DNA of 64,000 nt from Roseivivax halotolerans (GTDB lineage: Bacteria; Pseudomonadota; Alphaproteobacteria; Rhodobacterales; Rhodobacteraceae): the NCBI RefSeq assembly GCF_900115815.1, contig NZ_FOXV01000003.1, positions 1 to 64,000 on the forward strand, read 5' to 3'. The notes beneath the pieces are model-generated. The model had not been told where the DNA came from. It did not search any database and saw only the letters and a list, made by a program, of their open reading frames with translations. The position numbers and the translations under genes are program-made. Below, piece after piece: positions 46,369 to 56,035 of this stretch (its first letter is position 1; every line of letters starts with the position of its first letter).

Positions 46369-49300
46369 TCAATTGCCCGCGGAGGCGTTCGGCGGCGGCC
46401 GCCGGAAGATCTCGCGGAACATGCCGGGTGTGAACACCGAAAGCGGATTGACCGCAACCCGAGGCTGCGCCGCGCTGCCCGTGACGTTGAAGTTGAACCC
46501 GAAGAGCCCCTCGCCCCGGCGCGTCAGCACTTCTCCAACGCCGTTCAGGAAGTAGATCGGCGAGAACACACCCTGCAGATCGAGCCGCCGGTTCGCAAGC
46601 CCGATATAGCCGTCGACCGAGATTCCCATGGAGGGGCCGACAGCCGACGCGCGCTCCACCACGACCTGCGAGGGTGTGAGGCGAAATGCCGAGGAAATGT
46701 CCGAGAAATAGATCCCGGGCCCTTCGAGCTGGTCGAGAATCCCGACTATGGACACCGCGTCGAGAAGCGCGCCGAGGGCGGGCGCGTTCCTCAGGCGCGC
46801 ATCGGTCACGCTCAACCGTCCGTCGTATGTGCCCGCGGCCCCGCGCACCGGCACCAGCGTCAGGTCGAGCGCGCCATCGTCGATCTGTCCGAAGAGGCCC
46901 GTCGCCTCGAGAACGGCCCCGGCATTGTCCGATTGCAGGCGGATCGCCGTGCCGCCGTTCCGGGGCACCGCCGCGCCAGAGAGCCGTACGCCATCGCCGA
47001 CAAGTCCCGAGGTGAAGGAGCCGTTGAGCCCGCCCGCCGCTTGAAACTCGCCGCGCAGATCGCTGAGGACGATTCCCTCGGTCACCGTCAGCCGATCGAG
47101 CGCCACCGAAAGCGGAACCCCCGCGCCTCCTCCGCCGCCGCCAGCACCGCCGAAGGTCGCGCGGCGCAGATCGAGCGAGCCGCCCCTTATTGCGATCGCC
47201 GGCGGCCGTCCGGCCCCGCGATTGGTCACCGCGACATTGCCCGAGAACCATCCTCCGACCGAAACCTGTGGAAGATCGAGCCGCTCGAAACCGCCAGACG
47301 GTGCAAGCGCGACGGCACCTTCTGCAGAGAGCCCCGCCCCCGAAAGCGCCAGTCGGTCGATGCTGATCTGGTCGCCAAGACGCCCCGACAGCGCAAACCG
47401 TCCTTGCTGACCTGTCCCGAGCGACCAGCCGATTGCCGGGATGGACAAGCCCACGCCCGCGAGGTTCGAGGTCAAGTCGAAGGACGGGGCCACGCCGTCC
47501 GACAGCGTCAGCTCGAACCGGCCCGGTCCTTCGCCTCGCAGAAATCCCTCTGGCAAGGTCACGCCGAACGCGCGCGCTGCGCTGTCCGACAAGCGCAGAT
47601 CCGCAGTCACGGTGGCGGGCTGACCGGCCTCCGCGCCAAACGGCAGGCGGAACGTCCCTGAAAGCGGCACGCCCGACAGCGACGCCTGCCCAGACACGGT
47701 GAGCCCCGTCTCCGTCAACGCAACGTCGAGGCGCTCCGACGCCAGTATCCGGTTCGGCACGACAAGTCCGCTCTCGGCATTGGCGACGCTGCCCGCAAGA
47801 TCGATGTCCATATCGGGCAGCCGGATGCCATCCCGGAGCGGCAGGCGAAGGGTGCCCGAGGCTGTCATGTCCCCTTCAACGAGCGCGACGGGACGGTTCG
47901 CTCGCTGCATGACGCGCAAGGGGTCGGCATCGAGAAAAGAGAGAAGCGCCGTCACAGATGAAGACGCGTTCAAGCGGACTTCCCCGGTCGCGGGCTTCTG
48001 CGACGCGTCGGCAATCACGAATTCGGTTCCGGCAAGGTCGATCCGCCCGCCCTGTTCGGGATTGGCGACCCCCGTCACCACGCTGACCGCGAGACGGTCG
48101 TCATGGATCACGAGTTGTCCGGTCGCGTCTTCCACAGGCGGCAGCGTGTCGGCAAACCGCACCCGCGCCTCTTCGAAACGCAGATCGAAATACCGCATCG
48201 GTGCGTCCATGCCGGGTGTGAAGCGCAGCGCCACCCTGGCGTCGCGCAACACCCCGTCCTCGACGTTCTGCGACACCCAGTTCCGTGTGCCCGGCGCGAT
48301 CCGTCCGGGCCAATAGGTAATGATCTTGTCTGGCCGCGCATTGTCGAGCTGGGCATCGAGCGCAACTTCCCAGCCGTTGCCGCCGGCGCTGGCGCGTCCC
48401 GACGCTCGCAGCGGCATGTCCTCGTCGAAGACACGCAAACGCCCAAGGTCGAGCCGGAACGGATCGACGGACAGCCGCAGGTCCGCTTCCGCCCGCCCGA
48501 CCTCGAGGGGCGCCTCGAATACGCCGTCGGGGTTGGTGACAAGATCGCTCAGTTCGAACTGTCCGACGAAGTCGCCATCCTCTGCAATGGTGACGCGGCC
48601 CTCCGCCTCGGCCCGGCCGAAGGCGCTATCGACGGCGATCTCGGTAAAGCGCAGGCTGCGGGTCTGCGGGATATATCCGAAGGCCGTCCGCGCGCCGGAG
48701 AAGCGGACGGGCTTGGCGCCGGGTGTCGGCTGGAGCGCACCCTCACCCATTGCCAGCGTGACGTCGAGACCACCGAGCGCTCCGGTCTCGGTCAGGTAGC
48801 CGCGCAGATCGCCGGTGATCGGCGCGCGGATCGCATCGAGCCAGGCTAGCGCGGGACTTTGCGTCGCGATATCGCCCGCGGCGAGGTTGTCGAGCGCCAG
48901 GCCGAAGCTCAGATCGCGGTCGCCGATGCCGCTTTCGGCGCTGATCTCGACCTGCCCGAGGCCGGTCTCACCGCCAAGAAGCGTCACGTCGCCGTCAATC
49001 CGAAGGGTTCCCAGACTGCGCTCGGCGACCAGCGCGCCGCCATCGGCGGTCCAGGTCCGTCCGGCGCGCGCATCGCTGTAAGACAACGTGATCGCATCGA
49101 TCTCGACCCGGTCCAGCCCGGAAAGTAGCGGCGTGCCGAGCGCCTCGTCGATCCGGCCGATCACGGTGGGCAGGTCCGGACGCTCTTCCCCCGGCGTGAT
49201 CCCGAAGCCGAGCGAGAACGCCCCGCCCGTGTCCCGCTCGAGCGTCAGAAGAAGCCCCGAGGCATCCGCCTCGCGCAGCGCCAGCCGCCGCTGCAGAAGA

Positions 49301-49650
49301 TCCGGAACCGAGAGGCCCGCCCGAAGCGATCCGAGGCTGGCGATTTCCTGTCCCGTTCCCGGGTCGCTGAGACGCGCATTGATGAGACCCACCCGCAACA
49401 GCCCGTCGCTCAGCACCTGCAGGCGCAGATCGCTGAAGTCGAGGTCGATGCCCGGCAGCGCCGCTTCGGCGCGCGTCTCGATCTCTTCGCGCAGCCAGCC
49501 CGGCGCATCGATCGGCTTGCCCAGAAGCATCCAGCCGATCAGCAAAAGCATCGCGGCGAAAGACATCAACAGCCCGAGCGTCCATCCGCCGACACGGCGT
49601 GCACGCGACAGGATCGCGCGGGATCTGGGAGGATTTTGCGTCTCGCTCAC
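46369..49650 (-). CDS. YhdP/AsmA-like envelope protein
   Basis: A 1093-residue protein with one N-terminal membrane helix ([20 protein letters not shown], about 25-44) and a long periplasmic beta-rich body. The N-terminal part has DUF3971-like stretches and the C-terminus an AsmA-like C-terminal domain ([39 protein letters not shown]). Proteins of this group form long hydrophobic grooves bridging inner and outer membrane for phospholipid traffic. It ends in a Pro-rich tail. It lies upstream of queA and divergent from the peroxiredoxin gene. Confidence 0.85.
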   Translation of the reverse strand: MSETQNPPRSRAILSRARRVGGWTLGLLMSFAAMLLLIGWMLLGKPIDAPGWLREEIETRAEAALPGIDLDFSDLRLQVLSDGLLRVGLINARLSDPGTGQEIASLGSLRAGLSVPDLLQRRLALREADASGLLLTLERDTGGAFSLGFGITPGEERPDLPTVIGRIDEALGTPLLSGLDRVEIDAITLSYSDARAGRTWTADGGALVAERSLGTLRIDGDVTLLGGETGLGQVEISAESGIGDRDLSFGLALDNLAAGDIATQSPALAWLDAIRAPITGDLRGYLTETGALGGLDVTLAMGEGALQPTPGAKPVRFSGARTAFGYIPQTRSLRFTEIAVDSAFGRAEAEGRVTIAEDGDFVGQFELSDLVTNPDGVFEAPLEVGRAEADLRLSVDPFRLDLGRLRVFDEDMPLRASGRASAGGNGWEVALDAQLDNARPDKIITYWPGRIAPGTRNWVSQNVEDGVLRDARVALRFTPGMDAPMRYFDLRFEEARVRFADTLPPVEDATGQLVIHDDRLAVSVVTGVANPEQGGRIDLAGTEFVIADASQKPATGEVRLNASSSVTALLSFLDADPLRVMQRANRPVALVEGDMTASGTLRLPLRDGIRLPDMDIDLAGSVANAESGLVVPNRILASERLDVALTETGLTVSGQASLSGVPLSGTFRLPFGAEAGQPATVTADLRLSDSAARAFGVTLPEGFLRGEGPGRFELTLSDGVAPSFDLTSNLAGVGLSIPAIGWSLGTGQQGRFALSGRLGDQISIDRLALSGAGLSAEGAVALAPSGGFERLDLPQVSVGGWFSGNVAVTNRGAGRPPAIAIRGGSLDLRRATFGGAGGGGGGAGVPLSVALDRLTVTEGIVLSDLRGEFQAAGGLNGSFTSGLVGDGVRLSGAAVPRNGGTAIRLQSDNAGAVLEATGLFGQIDDGALDLTLVPVRGAAGTYDGRLSVTDARLRNAPALGALLDAVSIVGILDQLEGPGIYFSDISSAFRLTPSQVVVERASAVGPSMGISVDGYIGLANRRLDLQGVFSPIYFLNGVGEVLTRRGEGLFGFNFNVTGSAAQPRVAVNPLSVFTPGMFREIFRRPPPNASAGN

Positions 49651-49757
49651 TGGAAGGGTTGCCCCGGCGCCTTATTCTGCCTCACCTGTCAGGATAGAGC
49701 CCGTCGGCCCCGTTTGGAAACGGGGCATGGCGATCACAAGTTACAGGAGTAGATAAA

Positions 49758-50219
49758 ATGCCAGAGATCGGCGACACGGCCCCCGACTTCACGCTCCCCG
49801 TCACCGGCGGCGGAGAGACGACGCTCTCGGATCTCAAGGGCGCGCCGGTGGTATTGTTTTTCTACCCACGCGACGACACGTCGGGCTGCACCAAGGAGAA
49901 CGAGGACTTCACGCGCCTGATGCCCGAATTCGAGGCGGCAGGCGTCAAGGTCTTCGGCATATCGAAGGACAGTATCGCGAGCCACGACAAGTTCATGGAG
50001 AAGAAGTCGCTCGGCGTCCCGCTTCTGTCGGACGAGAATTCGGATGTCTGCGAAAGCTATGATGTCTGGAAGGAAAAGAAGATGTACGGCAAGACCTTCA
50101 TGGGGATCGAACGGTCGACTTTCCTCATCGATGCCGAAGGCCGCATCGCCGAGATCTGGCCGAAGGTGAAGGTGCCCGGCCATGCCGAAGCGGTGCTGGA
50201 GCGCATCCAGACGCTCTGA
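49758..50219 (+). CDS. bcp: Thioredoxin-dependent peroxiredoxin (BCP family)
   Basis: A 153-residue Prx5/BCP-type thiol peroxidase. The peroxidatic Cys is at residue 44 in YPRDDTSGCTKENEDF. The E. coli BCP resolving Cys five residues later is missing, but another Cys occurs near 96 (SDVCESYD). It reduces hydroperoxides with thioredoxin. The ATG follows GGAG. Divergent from the YhdP-like gene with 107 bp between. Confidence 0.93.
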   Translation: MPEIGDTAPDFTLPVTGGGETTLSDLKGAPVVLFFYPRDDTSGCTKENEDFTRLMPEFEAAGVKVFGISKDSIASHDKFMEKKSLGVPLLSDENSDVCESYDVWKEKKMYGKTFMGIERSTFLIDAEGRIAEIWPKVKVPGHAEAVLERIQTL

Positions 50220-50255
50220 TAGGCGCGCGCCCGGCACGACAAGGGGACCGATCAC

Positions 50256-51062
50256 ATGGCGCTGACGCTTTCTGAAATGGCGGTGGATGTTTTGACCACC
50301 GCAGACGGACGCGAAAAGACTGCGAAATCTCGTAGTTACGCAGCCAGATGGTTCACGGCCCGTGCCGAGGGGGCGGAGATTCCCGTCGGGACGGCCGATC
50401 CGCCTCTGCGCCCCTCGCGTCCGTCCCGACCGGAGCTTCTCGATCCGCGCGATGTGCCCAAGCGCAAGCCTGGCAGCCCCGCGGGTCGGATCGCGCTTCT
50501 GCACGCGGTGGCGCATATCGAGCTGAACGCGGTCGATCTGCATTGGGACATCATTCCGCGCTTCGCAGGCACAGCGATGCCGCCGGGCTTCTACGATGAC
50601 TGGGTCAAGGCTGCGGACGAGGAATCCAAGCATTTCAACCTGATGTGCGATTGCCTCGAAGCCGAGGGCAGCCATTATGGCGCCCTGCCCGCTCATGCGG
50701 GGATGTGGCGCGCAGCCGAGGATACGGCAGAGGATCTCTTCGGTCGTCTCGCGGTCGTTCCGATGGTGCTGGAGGCGCGCGGGCTCGACGTCACGCCAGG
50801 CATGATCGAGATCTTTCGGAAAGCTGGCGCGCATGATGCTGTTTCCGCGCTCGAGACGATCTACGCCGAGGAAGTCAGCCATGTCGCCTACGGCTCGAAG
50901 TGGTTTCACTATCTCTGCGGACGGCAGGAACTCGATCCGACGCCTCAATTCCACAGCCTTGTGCGGCGCTACTTCAAAGGCGCGCTGAAGCCTCCATTCA
51001 ACGAGGAAAAGCGCGCAGAAGCGGGCCTGGCCCCCGACTTCTACTGGCCGCTTGCGCAGTAA
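50256..51062 (+). CDS. DUF455 ferritin-like protein
   Basis: A 268-residue protein of the DUF455 family, a ferritin-like four-helix fold. Probable di-iron ligands are in HAVAHIELNAVDLHWD, AADEESKHFNLMCD, VLEARGLDV and YAEEVSHVAYG, giving the E...ExxH pairs. The start MALTLSEMAVDVLTTADGRE and RPSRPELLDPRDVP are family-typical. The substrate is unknown. It is 36 nt after bcp, so the pair may share a transcript and an oxidative theme. Confidence 0.88.
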   Translation: MALTLSEMAVDVLTTADGREKTAKSRSYAARWFTARAEGAEIPVGTADPPLRPSRPSRPELLDPRDVPKRKPGSPAGRIALLHAVAHIELNAVDLHWDIIPRFAGTAMPPGFYDDWVKAADEESKHFNLMCDCLEAEGSHYGALPAHAGMWRAAEDTAEDLFGRLAVVPMVLEARGLDVTPGMIEIFRKAGAHDAVSALETIYAEEVSHVAYGSKWFHYLCGRQELDPTPQFHSLVRRYFKGALKPPFNEEKRAEAGLAPDFYWPLAQ

Positions 51063-51269
51063 TTCGGCAGCGCGTTTCGACCTAAGTCTTAGGCCAAGCC
51101 CCGGAGGAATCGGCGGATTTTCGCCATTATGGCGCATTTCCGCCCGTTCTGGGGCGGCGAGCGCCCGAAAAAGTTGCGCCATCGGGAATGTGTGGGTAAC
51201 CCCCTTTCCCAAGGTGCCGAGTTTGGGGAAACGAGCACTGCGATTGGGACGGGATAAGGACACGGACAC

Positions 51270-52580
51270 GTGCGAACGAAGCTCGCGATCAAGCTCCACT
51301 CACTTCTGGAGCGTCATTTGCCGGAGCGTCGGCTCTTCCTGAAATCAGAAACGGATACTCGTTTCATCCGGTTACGCCCCGAGACGCAGGCCATTGCCGC
51401 GCTTGGAGGCACCGCCATCGTCGCCTGGACGATCATCGCCACCGCAGTTCTTCTGATGGACTCCATCGGCGCCGGAAGTTTCCGTGACCAGGCCCTCCGC
51501 GATCAGGTTACCTACCAGCAGCGCCTCAATGCTCTCTCCGACGAGCGCGACGCCCGCGCCGCCGAGGCGGTTGCGGCACAAGAGCGGTTCAATGCCGCGC
51601 TTGAACAGGTCTCTATCATGCAATCGGACCTGCTGGAGGCCCAGAACCGGGTCCGCGAGCTCGAGACCGGGCTCGATATCGTGCAGGCAACGCTCGGCAA
51701 GACGATGAAAGAGCGCGAAGCCGCACGCCAACAATATGCCGCGCTGAAAAGCGATCTCGACGACGATGGCGTTGCCACGGGCGGCGGCTCGGGCGAGAAC
51801 GAGACCGTTGCGCTTTTGACCGACGCTCTGTCCCGCACCGCCGCCGAGCGCGATCAGGTCGTCGCCGATGCCGAGGACGCGCTCGTGCGCGCCGACGAGA
51901 TGGCGACCGAAATCCGCCTCATGGAAGAGAAGAACGACATGATCTTCCGCCAGCTCGAAGAGGCGATGTCCGTGTCCGTGAAGCCGCTCGACAAGATGTT
52001 CGAAGCGGCCGGCATGGACCCCGACACGATCATCGGGCAGGTCCGCCGGGGATATTCCGGCCAAGGCGGCCCGCTGACGCCGCTCTCCTTCTCGACCCGT
52101 GGCGATGACCTCGGCGCGGACGCAGAGCGCGCCAACCGCATCCTCAACCAGATGGACCGGCTGAACCTCTACCGGATCGCGGCCCAGAAGGCCCCCTTCG
52201 CATCGCCGCTCAAGGATCCGTTCCGCTTCACGTCCGGTTTCGGCCGCCGTTGGGGGCGCCTCCATGCCGGCACGGATTTCGCCGCACCGCACGGAACCGC
52301 GATCTACGCCACCGCCGACGGCGTCGTCATCCACGCTGGCTGGCAGTCCGGCTATGGCCAACTGGTGAAGATCAAGCACGAGTTCGGCATCGAGACGCGC
52401 TACGCCCATAACTCGAAACTGTTCGTGTCCGAAGGCCAAAGGGTCTCGCGCGGGCAGAAGATTGCTGCTATGGGGAACACTGGACGGTCGACCGGTACCC
52501 ACCTGCACTACGAAGTGCGCGTTGGCGGAACCCCCGTGAACCCCATGACCTACATCAAGGCTGCGAACGATGTTTTCTAA
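51270..52580 (+). CDS. M23 family metallopeptidase (LytM-type, membrane anchored)
   Basis: A 436-residue protein. A basic N-terminus is followed by a membrane helix (IAALGGTAIVAWTIIATAVL, about 43-65), a long coiled coil (about 80-235) and a C-terminal LytM domain with Zn ligands in LHAGTDFAAPHG and THLHYEVRVGG. It should trim or cross-link-edit peptidoglycan. GTG start at 51270 follows AAGGA. It overlaps the bactofilin gene by 11 nt. M23-bactofilin pairs control cell shape or stalk formation in other bacteria, for example in Helicobacter and Hyphomonas. Confidence 0.92.
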   Translation: MRTKLAIKLHSLLERHLPERRLFLKSETDTRFIRLRPETQAIAALGGTAIVAWTIIATAVLLMDSIGAGSFRDQALRDQVTYQQRLNALSDERDARAAEAVAAQERFNAALEQVSIMQSDLLEAQNRVRELETGLDIVQATLGKTMKEREAARQQYAALKSDLDDDGVATGGGSGENETVALLTDALSRTAAERDQVVADAEDALVRADEMATEIRLMEEKNDMIFRQLEEAMSVSVKPLDKMFEAAGMDPDTIIGQVRRGYSGQGGPLTPLSFSTRGDDLGADAERANRILNQMDRLNLYRIAAQKAPFASPLKDPFRFTSGFGRRWGRLHAGTDFAAPHGTAIYATADGVVIHAGWQSGYGQLVKIKHEFGIETRYAHNSKLFVSEGQRVSRGQKIAAMGNTGRSTGTHLHYEVRVGGTPVNPMTYIKAANDVF

Positions 52581-53121
52581 GAGCAAGATCAACGACCCGG
52601 CACCGAAGTCGGACGACCAGCGGTCGCCCGCGCAGGCCGAGACACCGAAACCCGCCGCGCCCGACTACAAGTCGGACTTCAAACCCTCCACCACGCCCAA
52701 GGCCAAGCCGCCCGCATCGGTCCTGTCCTCGGATCTGCACGTCCAGGGCAACCTCAAGACCTCTGGCGACATCCAGGTCGAGGGGACGGTCGAGGGCGAC
52801 ATCCGCGCGCATCTTCTGACCATCGGCGAGAGCGCCACGATCAAGGGCGAGGTCATCGCCGACGACGTGGTCATCAACGGCCGCATCGTGGGCCGTGTGC
52901 GCGGCCTCAAGGTCCGCCTGACCGCCACGGCGCGCGTCGAGGGCGACATTATCCACAAGACGATCGCGATCGAATCCGGCGCCCATTTCGAAGGCTCGGT
53001 CCAGCGCCAGGACGACCCGCTCTCGACCAAGGGCAAGTCGGGCGGCGCAGGTGCCGCGCCTGCGCAATCCGCACCTCAGCAGCCCGCCGCCGCCTCGAAG
53101 GCAGAGCAGCAGCCCAGCTGA
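52570..53121 (+). CDS. bacA: Bactofilin
   Basis: A 183-residue cytoskeletal protein with a central beta-helix (SSDLHVQGNLKTSGDIQVEG, TIKGEVIADDVVINGRIVGR) flanked by disordered Pro/Ala/Lys-rich tails. The N-terminal tail lies before residue 48 and the C-terminal one after about 150. It polymerises without nucleotide. Its start lies inside the end of the M23 peptidase gene, so the two are coupled, and it should position that enzyme at the membrane. Confidence 0.94.
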   Translation: MFSKSKINDPAPKSDDQRSPAQAETPKPAAPDYKSDFKPSTTPKAKPPASVLSSDLHVQGNLKTSGDIQVEGTVEGDIRAHLLTIGESATIKGEVIADDVVINGRIVGRVRGLKVRLTATARVEGDIIHKTIAIESGAHFEGSVQRQDDPLSTKGKSGGAGAAPAQSAPQQPAAASKAEQQPS

Positions 53122-53131
53122 GCCAATCGAC

Positions 53132-54628
53132 ATGACCGATCAAACGGCCCCTTCGCAGCCCGAAGGGGCCGTTTTCGATTCCACCCTCTGTGCCGCGCGC
53201 TCCCGCAAATACCTGCTTGTTGCAGCGATCCTTGCCTCGGCGCTCGGCTTCATCGACGGGTCGGTCGTGGCCATCGCCCTGCCAGCCATGCGTGAGACCC
53301 TGTCCGCCTCGCTGAGCCAGGCGCAATGGATGGCGAACGCATATCTTCTGACGCTGTCGTCGCTGATCCTCGTCGGTGGGGCGCTTGGCGACCGTTTCGG
53401 TATCGCGCGAATCTTCGGCGGCGGCATCGCGCTCTTCGTGCTGGCCTCGATCGGCTGCGCTCTCGCACCAAGCCCCGACGCACTGATCGGCGCGCGGAGC
53501 GTTCAAGGGATAGGCGCGGCGCTGATGGTGCCAGGCTCGCTCGCGCTTATCTCCGCCGCCTACCCCGCCGAGGACCGGGGCCGCGCGATCGGCGTCTGGG
53601 CCGCAGCCTCGGCGCTGACAACGGCCCTCGGGCCCGCCATCGGCGGCGCGGTGCTCAGTCTCTTCGGCGACACCGCGTGGAGGCTGATCTTCGCGGTGAA
53701 CCTGCCGCTCGGCGGCGGCGCGCTCTGGCTTTTGTGGCGTTATGCGAGCGACGGACGACGGGAGCAAGGCAAACGCATCGACTGGCTCGGTGCAGGCCTC
53801 GCAACCGCCGGCCTTCTGTTCATCGCCTGGGGCCTGTCCGGTTCTGAACACGAGACCGGGACCAGGATCCGTTGGCCTCTCGCCGGTTTTGGGCTTCTCC
53901 TGTTTGCAAGCTTCATCGCCTCGCAGCGCTATCTGAGCCAGCCGATGGTTCCGCTCGGGCTTTTCCGCAACCCGGTTTTCAGTGCGGCGAACCTTCTGTC
54001 GTTCTTCCTCTACTACGCGCTGACTGCCATGCTTTTTTTCCTTCCAATGCTGATAATCGGAATCTGGCAGGTGCCGGAGGTGCTGACGGCACTCGCTTTC
54101 GTACCTCTGTCAATCTTCATCTCGACGCTCTCGCCACGCATGGGCAGGCTGGCGGGCCAGATCGGGCCGCGTCGCCCTATCGCGACGGGCTCGGCTCTGG
54201 TCGCGCTGGCCTATGGCGTCCTCGCGTTCGCGGCACCGCTCCAGGCATTCTGGTCGGCGGTGATCCCGGCGATGGCGCTCGCCGGTCTCGGAATGGCTTG
54301 CGTCGTCGCGCCCCTGTCGACGGCAGTGATGGGGGCGGTTCCGGGCGATCAGACAGGTACGGCCTCTGGGATCAACAACGCCGTGACCCGCGTCGCGGGC
54401 CTCGTCGCCGTGGCGCTCTCCGGCGCGGTCGCGGCCACGGTTTACAAGGGCACAGGCGGCGCGTTCAGCTTCGCGGAAGCGTCAGAGGCCGGCGATCCAG
54501 CCCATGTCGCCGCATCGAATGCCGGCTTTCAGGCGGTCGCGGGCTCGGCGGCGCTCCTTGCGCTCGCCAGCGCCGTCGTCGCCTGGTTCGGGCTGGAAGA
54601 TCAGGCCTCGAGCTCCGCGTCCCAGTAG
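53132..54628 (+). CDS. MFS drug efflux transporter, DHA2 (14-helix) type
   Basis: A 498-residue permease of the EmrB/QacA group. The N-terminal helix has ALGFIDGSVVAIALPAM with the acidic residue and motif C as VPGSLALISAAYP; GDRFGIARIF is motif A. The export substrate is unknown. The start at 53132 is 10 nt after the bactofilin stop. An intrinsic terminator lies inside codons 4-15, so read-through from bacA would be reduced. It overlaps the convergent HNH gene by 28 bp. Confidence 0.88.
   Translation: MTDQTAPSQPEGAVFDSTLCAARSRKYLLVAAILASALGFIDGSVVAIALPAMRETLSASLSQAQWMANAYLLTLSSLILVGGALGDRFGIARIFGGGIALFVLASIGCALAPSPDALIGARSVQGIGAALMVPGSLALISAAYPAEDRGRAIGVWAAASALTTALGPAIGGAVLSLFGDTAWRLIFAVNLPLGGGALWLLWRYASDGRREQGKRIDWLGAGLATAGLLFIAWGLSGSEHETGTRIRWPLAGFGLLLFASFIASQRYLSQPMVPLGLFRNPVFSAANLLSFFLYYALTAMLFFLPMLIIGIWQVPEVLTALAFVPLSIFISTLSPRMGRLAGQIGPRRPIATGSALVALAYGVLAFAAPLQAFWSAVIPAMALAGLGMACVVAPLSTAVMGAVPGDQTGTASGINNAVTRVAGLVAVALSGAVAATVYKGTGGAFSFAEASEAGDPAHVAASNAGFQAVAGSAALLALASAVVAWFGLEDQASSSASQ
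53142..53176 (+). terminator. Strong intrinsic terminator within the start of the MFS gene
   Basis: A perfect 14-bp stem (aaacggccccttcg / cgaaggggccgttt) with a cagcc loop at 53142-53174, followed by a short T-run. It lies 21 nt after the bactofilin stop and begins at nucleotide 11 of the annotated MFS coding sequence. It should end the M23-bacA transcript. Ribosomes starting the MFS gene would cover it, so coupled antitermination is possible. Confidence 0.88.
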
Positions 54629-55185
54629 AGGAAATCGAGCCAGCTGTCATGCAGGTGGTTCGGCGGAAACTTCCGGCCCATGTTCCGCAGCTCCTCCGCG
54701 CCCGGCTGGCGGGGCGGCTTCTGCAACGACAGGCCCGAACGGTGCAGGCTTTTGGAGCCCTTCCGCAGGTTGCAGGGCGCGCAGGCGGCGACCACGTTCT
54801 CCCAGCTTGTGATACCGCCCGAGGCGCGCGGCACGACGTGATCGAAGGTCAGCTCGCCCTTCGATCCGCAATACTGGCAGCGGAATTCGTCCCTCAGAAA
54901 AAGATTGAAGCGCGTGAAGGCCACGCGCTTCTGAGGTTTGACGAAATCTTTCAGGACCACGACGCTCGGTATCCTGAGACTCATCGAGGGGCTTCGCACC
55001 ACCTCGTCGTATTCCGCGATGATATCGACCCTGTCGAGGAAGGCTGCCTTCACCGCCTCCTGCCAGGGCCAGAGGCTCAGCGGATAATAGGAAAGCGGCC
55101 TGTAATCCGCGTTCAGCACAAGCGCGGGATGCTGCCTGAGGCTACCCGGCTCGCGCACGAAATGTGTTCTGAAATCGCCATCCAT
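54601..55185 (-). CDS. HNH endonuclease family protein
   Basis: A 194-residue protein with an HNH motif: CQYCGSKGELTFDHVVPRAS, then GGITSWENVVAACAPCNLRK holding the Asn and the second Cys pair. The flanking region (ALVLNADYRPLSYYPLSLWP) is the usual opening of this housekeeping HNH subgroup. The Zn-binding CxxC pairs are complete. Function is unknown; probably not a selfish element. Its 3' end overlaps the MFS gene by 28 bp on the opposite strand. Confidence 0.92.
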   Translation of the reverse strand: MDGDFRTHFVREPGSLRQHPALVLNADYRPLSYYPLSLWPWQEAVKAAFLDRVDIIAEYDEVVRSPSMSLRIPSVVVLKDFVKPQKRVAFTRFNLFLRDEFRCQYCGSKGELTFDHVVPRASGGITSWENVVAACAPCNLRKGSKSLHRSGLSLQKPPRQPGAEELRNMGRKFPPNHLHDSWLDFLYWDAELEA

Positions 55186-55369
55186 CGGAGGACTCGTCCT
55201 TCGCCCTGTCTGCTCGTCTCAAGCACCAGAGCGGGGAGCCCCGCCCCAGCCACATCATCACTATATATCGCGGGTCGCCTCTGGCAAGCCTCGCTAGATA
55301 CAGTGTTACTGCGGAGAACTAAGGCGATTCCGTAACGCCTCTGTAACAGGCAAGGACCGCGCGCGCTGT

Positions 55370-56035
55370 TCAGAAGTTGCACTTGTCCCGCAGGAAGGCC
55401 AGCGCGACGCCGAGGCCTTCGGGGTCGATGCCATGCGCGGTGCCCTTCATGACGTGACCGTAGACCTCGCTCCAGCCTGCGCTTTGCAGCGCCTCGGCGG
55501 CTTCGGGCATGGATTGCGGCGGCACGACATCGTCCTGATCGCCGTGGACGAGCAGGACCGGCGGGCGTGAGACGGCCTCGTCGGCCAGAAGATCGGGCTC
55601 GAGCAGACGGCCCGAGAAGCCGACGATCCCGGCGACCGCGTCTTCTCGGCGCGGCGCGACCTGAAGCGCCATCATCGTGCCCTGGCTGAAGCCGAAGAGC
55701 GCGACCTGTTCGGGCATCACGTCCTCGTCGACCATCAGGGAATCGAGAAACGCATCGAGGTCTGCAGCCGCGGCGCGCATCCCGGCCTCGCTGTCTTCCT
55801 GGCTCGACCCGTCGATCCACGGGATCGGAAACCACTGGAAGCCGAACGGCGCACCGGCGCAGGCTTCGGGCGCGTCTGGCGCAAGGAACAGCGTGTCCGG
55901 CAGATGCTCGGCCAGGGGATCGGCCAAACCCAGCAGGTCCGCGCCATTTGCGCCATAGCCATGCAGGAACACGACGACCGACCGTGTTTCCCCAGAGGCT
56001 GGCTCTTTCCGTCCGGCTTGCAGAACCCGTGTCAT
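55370..56035 (-). CDS. Phospholipase/carboxylesterase family protein
   Basis: A 221-residue serine hydrolase of the YpfH/carboxylesterase group: VVFLHGYGANGADLLGL, GFSQGTMMAL with the nucleophile Ser, VHGDQDDVVPP with Asp and KGTAHGIDPEG with His. No signal peptide, so cytoplasmic. It overlaps the DNA glycosylase gene by ATGA at its start. Confidence 0.92.
   Translation of the reverse strand: MTRVLQAGRKEPASGETRSVVVFLHGYGANGADLLGLADPLAEHLPDTLFLAPDAPEACAGAPFGFQWFPIPWIDGSSQEDSEAGMRAAAADLDAFLDSLMVDEDVMPEQVALFGFSQGTMMALQVAPRREDAVAGIVGFSGRLLEPDLLADEAVSRPPVLLVHGDQDDVVPPQSMPEAAEALQSAGWSEVYGHVMKGTAHGIDPEGLGVALAFLRDKCNF

Noticed and set aside
51075-51095. cctaagtcttagg inverted repeat upstream of the M23 gene
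   Set aside because: Too short and isolated to call an operator; no second copy noticed nearby.
54601-55185. HNH gene as a mobile homing endonuclease
   Set aside because: No intron or intein context; its sequence is of the common chromosomal HNH type of alphaproteobacteria.
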